In this document: in pieces, positions 33,095 through 35,979 of the stretch
Position numbering within the stretch: position 1 is the first letter of the stretch
Layout: each line of letters starts with the position of its first letter
Assembly: GCA_029941315.1 (NCBI GenBank)
Contig: JAPYQE010000034.1
Location: 1-35,979 of the forward strand
DNA length: 35,979 bases
DNA from: GCA-2724215 sp015660315
GTDB lineage: Bacteria; Latescibacterota; UBA2968; UBA8231
Direction of reading: 5' to 3'
Notes under the pieces: model-generated
Told to the model about the DNA's origin: nothing
Database searches by the model: none
What the model saw: the letters and a program-made list of their open reading frames with translations, nothing else
Translations under genes and position numbers: made by a program

Positions 33095-33733
33095 TCAGAA
33101 TACCAGATCGGTAAAATCCTCGTAGTGGTGAAAACCGAGCGTCGTCAGCAGGGCGGTCGACGAGAGCTCGGGATCGTCGAGGCCTTGGTTGTAATTGTAG
33201 CGGCAGACGGCGAATTGCCAGGTGGTGCCGGTGGCGGGAATGCCCTCGATATCAAAGGCCTTCCATGGGACGCAGAGTTCGACGGCCCAATGGCCATCGG
33301 CGACTTGCACGCGCTTGCTGGCCCCGCTCTGGGGGGCGAGGACTTCGTCCCAGGTTATTTGTCCCGATTGCATTTTTTTCCGGTCGGGTATGTAGATATC
33401 CATTATGAAGTCGTTGGGCGTGACGTGTAGTTCCCAATAGTCGCTGCGGTCGACACCGGGCTTGATGAAGAACTCGGCAACATCTCCCAAGGTCCACATC
33501 TTTTGATCGTCGGCCGTGGCAGTCGAGAAGATATCGCTGTCTTGGTAGTAGGTATAGAAACAGAGACCGGCTTCGGCACTGCCGACAAAGGCATGACCGC
33601 CTTCGACCGGCATCGCCGAGGCGCCGTGCCAGTGTTGCCTGAGCGGCAGTCGCGTGCAGTCGCGGTATTTTTCTGGGTGTTCAACCCCGAAGTCGGCGAC
33701 GTTGCCGGCGACGGGCGGACATGGGATGGACAT
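33095..33733 (-). CDS. CBM9-like carbohydrate-binding domain protein
   Basis: 212 residues from the ATG at 33733, chosen for the GGAG site seven bases upstream (AAGGAGAATAGCT). It consists almost entirely of one beta-sandwich domain like the CBM9/'cellulose/xylan-binding' family: CFYTYYQDSDIFS, DVAEFFIKPGVDRSDYWEL, HVTPNDFIMDIYIPDRKK and WAVELCVPWKAF. No signal peptide is visible, so it may act inside the cell or in an associated complex. Third gene of the epimerase-PhyH-CBM9 operon. Its 5' end is overlapped by 53 bp of the PhyH-like frame, which I think is caused by a one-base A-tract change. Confidence 0.82.
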   Translation of the reverse strand: MSIPCPPVAGNVADFGVEHPEKYRDCTRLPLRQHWHGASAMPVEGGHAFVGSAEAGLCFYTYYQDSDIFSTATADDQKMWTLGDVAEFFIKPGVDRSDYWELHVTPNDFIMDIYIPDRKKMQSGQITWDEVLAPQSGASKRVQVADGHWAVELCVPWKAFDIEGIPATGTTWQFAVCRYNYNQGLDDPELSSTALLTTLGFHHYEDFTDLVF

Positions 33734-34553
33734 AGCTATTCTCCTTTTTGTGCCAAGGGTCAAGACCGACCAATTTGCGGCCCAATGGTGTCAGTTTGGC
33801 CGGTGGAACTTCATCGTGTTCGCGCTCTTCGGCGTAGCGAAAACCCGCGAGGCGGTCGCGCCAGAAGGCGACGTGCCGTTGGCGCGCGTCGGGATTTTTC
33901 TCGCCAGCCGGCCACATGGTGATATACTGGGCCACGCGCGGGCTTGTGCCGCGGTTGAGGCTGGCGGTGTGCGGCAAGGCCGTTTGCCAGAGGACCAGAT
34001 CGCCAGCCTCGGCGCCGATGCGCTTGGTTCCGAGCGCCAACAGATCTTGCTCCTTCGGCTTGGCGCCTTTGGGCAGATTGGCGAGCCAGTCTTCGAGCTT
34101 GTGCTGGAAACCAGGCACACAGATAAAGGCGCCCTGCTCGGCCGGGGTGTCGTTCAGGTAGAGTACGCCCTGGACGCCGAAGGAGAAGGGTGGGTTGTCG
34201 ATATTCATATCCCAGTGCAGGTTGTGCTCTTTGGCTTCGGGATCGCGATTGGGCGGGCTGATGCTGGCGCGATCGTGGCTGACCCACAATTTCTCGTTGT
34301 TCCAGATCTGGCTGAACGCCTGGTGCACGCGGGGGTTGGTGCGATTGTCCCACATGGCCTGTTGGTGATAGACTTCGACCATGATGCCCTTGCCTTCTTC
34401 ATACCAGGTCTCGGGGTCGTCGGGTTTTTTGCCGGAGAAGGCCCAGACGGCCTCGGCGGTGCGTTCGGCTTGTGCGCGGTCGATGACTTTGCGGGCGATG
34501 ACGTAGCCATTTTTGTGGAAGAAGGTGAGGTCTTGTTGGCTTAGAACGGGCAT
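33681..34553 (-). CDS. Phytanoyl-CoA dioxygenase (PhyH)-like oxygenase, 3' end probably frameshifted
   Basis: 290 residues as written. Iron ligands H113 and D115 (LHWDMN) and H195 (LPHTAS), with R206 for 2-oxoglutarate, are all present. The start is supported by AGGAGA seven bases upstream. The last ~17 residues (YVHPMSARRRQRRRLRG) are a basic tail read out of frame through the start of the CBM9-like gene. With one more A in the tract at 33745-33749 the protein would end WHKKGE at a TAG immediately before that gene's ATG. The intact product is therefore probably ~273 residues. Substrate unknown. Second gene of an operon with an epimerase and a CBM9-like protein. Confidence 0.86.
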   Translation of the reverse strand: MPVLSQQDLTFFHKNGYVIARKVIDRAQAERTAEAVWAFSGKKPDDPETWYEEGKGIMVEVYHQQAMWDNRTNPRVHQAFSQIWNNEKLWVSHDRASISPPNRDPEAKEHNLHWDMNIDNPPFSFGVQGVLYLNDTPAEQGAFICVPGFQHKLEDWLANLPKGAKPKEQDLLALGTKRIGAEAGDLVLWQTALPHTASLNRGTSPRVAQYITMWPAGEKNPDARQRHVAFWRDRLAGFRYAEEREHDEVPPAKLTPLGRKLVGLDPWHKKENSYVHPMSARRRQRRRLRG

Positions 34554-34631
34554 TTGTGAATCTCCTGTAAAAGCTGATTTTGCTGTATGTGAGCTGCTTG
34601 AGGAAATATTCTCGCTGCATGCATACGAGCA

Positions 34632-35372
34632 TTACCGATACTGGTCCAAGTTCCCTTTAAACTCAAAGCCCAACACCTCGCGCGCATGTTGAGTATTACA
34701 ATGTTCGTCGGCTTCGGCCGCGCCGGCCATATGCAATACTTCGAAGCCGAGATCATCTTTTTCTATCGCCAGGCGGCAGGCCTCGGCCAGGTCGTGGCGG
34801 CAGACCATGCCGGTGTTCCAACTGCCCGGTGCCAATTCGCCCCCACCCTTGGCCAAGTTGAGCCGGCTGTCGATAATCGAGCAGGGTCTGAGCACGGCGA
34901 TGGACTGATTGAAGGCGTCGTGGAATTGGCGACACATTTCTTCTTGTAGTCGTTTGCTGATGGCGTAAAGGGTGCCGTCGGGGCGGCGCACATCGGCGTC
35001 AAAGAAGATGCCTTGCGGGTGTTCGACCTGGCAGGAGCCGATATGGGCGATGCGGTTGATGCCGCGGTGGCGCGCGGCTTCGAGCACGTTCCACAGGCCT
35101 TTGAGGTTAATTTGGAAAGGGGCCAGATCGTCCTTGTCGTAGGAGCCAGCGTAGACGGCGGCGTGAATAATTGCGTCAACCCCATCAAGGGCGCCCTCGA
35201 CGGTATCGTAATCGGCGATATCGCCGTGCGCGATTTCTCCACCCGACCACGGAGCGGCCTTTTGCCAGGATTCGGGGCCTCGGTCGAAGGCGCGTACCTC
35301 GTGATGTTTCTGCAAATTTTCCAATACGGCACGGCCGACCCAGCCGGCGGCGCCGAAGACAACTACCTTCAT
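34632..35372 (-). CDS. NAD-dependent epimerase/dehydratase (extended SDR)
   Basis: 246 residues from the ATG at 35372; an upstream GTG would leave no room for the GGAG site. Rossmann motif GAAGWVG (7-13), then HGDIADYDTVEGALDGVDA and VIHAA-like IIHAAVYAG, SCQVEHPQG in place of the usual S-rich strand, and the catalytic YAISK motif. It is shorter than the sugar-nucleotide epimerases (usually over 300 residues). It resembles the compact uronate-dehydrogenase-like NAD(P)-dependent group, which would suit the sugar-acid theme. Substrate not assigned. First gene of the operon with the PhyH- and CBM9-like genes, 78 bp upstream of the former. Confidence 0.82.
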   Translation of the reverse strand: MKVVVFGAAGWVGRAVLENLQKHHEVRAFDRGPESWQKAAPWSGGEIAHGDIADYDTVEGALDGVDAIIHAAVYAGSYDKDDLAPFQINLKGLWNVLEAARHRGINRIAHIGSCQVEHPQGIFFDADVRRPDGTLYAISKRLQEEMCRQFHDAFNQSIAVLRPCSIIDSRLNLAKGGGELAPGSWNTGMVCRHDLAEACRLAIEKDDLGFEVLHMAGAAEADEHCNTQHAREVLGFEFKGNLDQYR

Positions 35373-35414
35373 AGTGTGCACTCCGTGTGATTGCGGCTAA
35401 TAACAACCGCGTAA

Positions 35415-35443
35415 GGTATTGTAAAAGCAGGTCGGCTTGTCAA
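35415..35443 (-). promoter_or_regulatory. Candidate promoter for the epimerase-PhyH-CBM9 operon
   Basis: A perfect TTGACA -35 (minus strand, 35443-35438) lies 17 bases from AATACC (35420-35415). TACAAT lies slightly closer but at a poor spacing. The -10 is therefore uncertain while the -35 is striking. It sits in the divergent gap with the DASS transporter. Confidence 0.36.
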
Positions 35444-35493
35444 GGGGGGGTCGATTTGACCAGCCCTCCAGTAGGACATTTCTTAGGTCCCCT

Positions 35494-35979
35494 ATGGAAA
35501 CACTTAGCCTGTCCCGCCGCATCGGCCTGTTGTTGGGCCCCGCCTTTTTTTTGCTATTGCTGATCGCGCCCTCACCAGAAGGGTTGTCGCCTTTGGCGCA
35601 GCGCATGGCCGCCGTCGTTGCGCTAATGGCCGTCTTCTGGATCACCGAGGCGGTGCCGATCGCCGTCACGGCGCTATTGCCGCTGGCGCTGTATCCGCTA
35701 TTGGGTATAGCCGCTAGCAAGCAGACCGCGCTGGCCTACGGCAACCACCTGCTCTTTTTGTTTATCGGCGGCTGTCTGATTGCTGCGGGTTTGCAGAAGT
35801 GGAACCTGCATCGGCGCATCGCGCTATCAATTATTCTGTGGATCGGCGCTGATCTCAAACGGATTATGATGGGTTTTATGCTGGCGACGGCTTTTTTGTC
35901 GATGTGGATATCGAATACCGCGACGACACTGATGATGTGGCCAGTGGCTCTGGCGGTGGTGGTGGAGTTGGCGCAAAGT
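35494..35979 (+). CDS. DASS/SLC13-family Na+/dicarboxylate symporter, C-terminus off window
   Basis: The first 162 codons are present. An N-terminal helix (GLLLGPAFFLLLLIAP) leads to VALMAVFWITEAVPIAVTAL, the typical first signature of the SLC13/DASS family. HLLFLFIGGCLIAAGLQKWNLH and the substrate/sodium-binding motif SMWISNTATTLMM follow at ~141-153. These transporters import C4-dicarboxylates, citrate or sulfate with sodium. Divergent from the epimerase operon. AGG lies six bases before the ATG. Complete to the window edge without interruption. Confidence 0.9.
   Translation, partial: METLSLSRRIGLLLGPAFFLLLLIAPSPEGLSPLAQRMAAVVALMAVFWITEAVPIAVTALLPLALYPLLGIAASKQTALAYGNHLLFLFIGGCLIAAGLQKWNLHRRIALSIILWIGADLKRIMMGFMLATAFLSMWISNTATTLMMWPVALAVVVELAQS

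Noticed and set aside
33654..34544. A 296-codon plus-strand open frame opposite the PhyH-like gene
   Set aside because: The minus-strand frame carries the complete iron-binding triad and a ribosome-binding site, while the plus frame shows no recognisable features.

Overview
The window comes from a moderately GC-rich, Gram-negative bacterium that looks like a member of the FCB superphylum. A Latescibacterota-like lineage is my best guess. The grounds are large secreted proteins ending in FlgD-type Ig / 'TPNGD' C-terminal modules, a PorV/PorQ-type outer-membrane protein, FliG, an RfaE2-type heptose nucleotidyltransferase, and many ThuA, PhyH (phytanoyl-CoA dioxygenase-like), mannonate dehydratase and SDR genes. 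This placement is inferred from gene content and no phylogenetic marker was tested. Clear Shine-Dalgarno sequences precede several genes, and five sigma-70-like promoters can be proposed.

Layout. (1) Positions 1-9954, minus strand: an rfaE2-type gene overlaps a specialised NusG paralogue. Next comes a translationally coupled set: a 2,399-residue surface protein (two seven-repeat FG-GAP propellers, ten Ig-like repeats, FlgD-type C-terminus), a 480-residue seven-repeat FG-GAP/ASPIC protein and a PorV-like protein cut by the window edge. (2) 10488-10675: tRNA-His and tRNA-Arg, minus strand. (3) 10774-14608: an envelope signalling unit of outer-membrane barrel, YfiR-like periplasmic protein and HisKA_2 histidine kinase, with a divergent single-domain response regulator. 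(4) 14849-18737: a mannonate dehydratase-like enzyme, a PhyH-like dioxygenase and a small unknown protein, divergent from a ThuA-like gene that converges on a second one. (5) 19319-20341: a solitary fliG. (6) 20449-25596: an idonate-dehydrogenase/SDR pair, a wrecked membrane glycosyltransferase-TPR gene, an enolase-superfamily sugar-acid dehydratase and a canonical mannonate dehydratase. (7) 25611-25913: hspQ. (8) 26096-32973: three paralogous secreted discoidin-like proteins in tandem. (9) 33095-35372: an NAD-dependent epimerase, a PhyH-like dioxygenase and a CBM9-like protein, divergent from a DASS/SLC13 transporter cut by the right edge.

How it fits together. The metabolic genes point to use of sugar acids (idonate, gluconate, mannonate, aldarates) and of carbohydrate-derived substrates, with dicarboxylate uptake at the right edge. 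The surface-protein operons look like a secreted, calcium-binding and glycan-binding adhesin or enzyme-scaffold set, probably exported by a type IX-like route. The YfiR/kinase unit looks like an envelope sensor in which a histidine kinase takes the place usually held by a diguanylate cyclase. Two independent one-base deficits in A-tracts (about 22797-22803 and 33745-33749) suggest either recent gene decay or assembly error.
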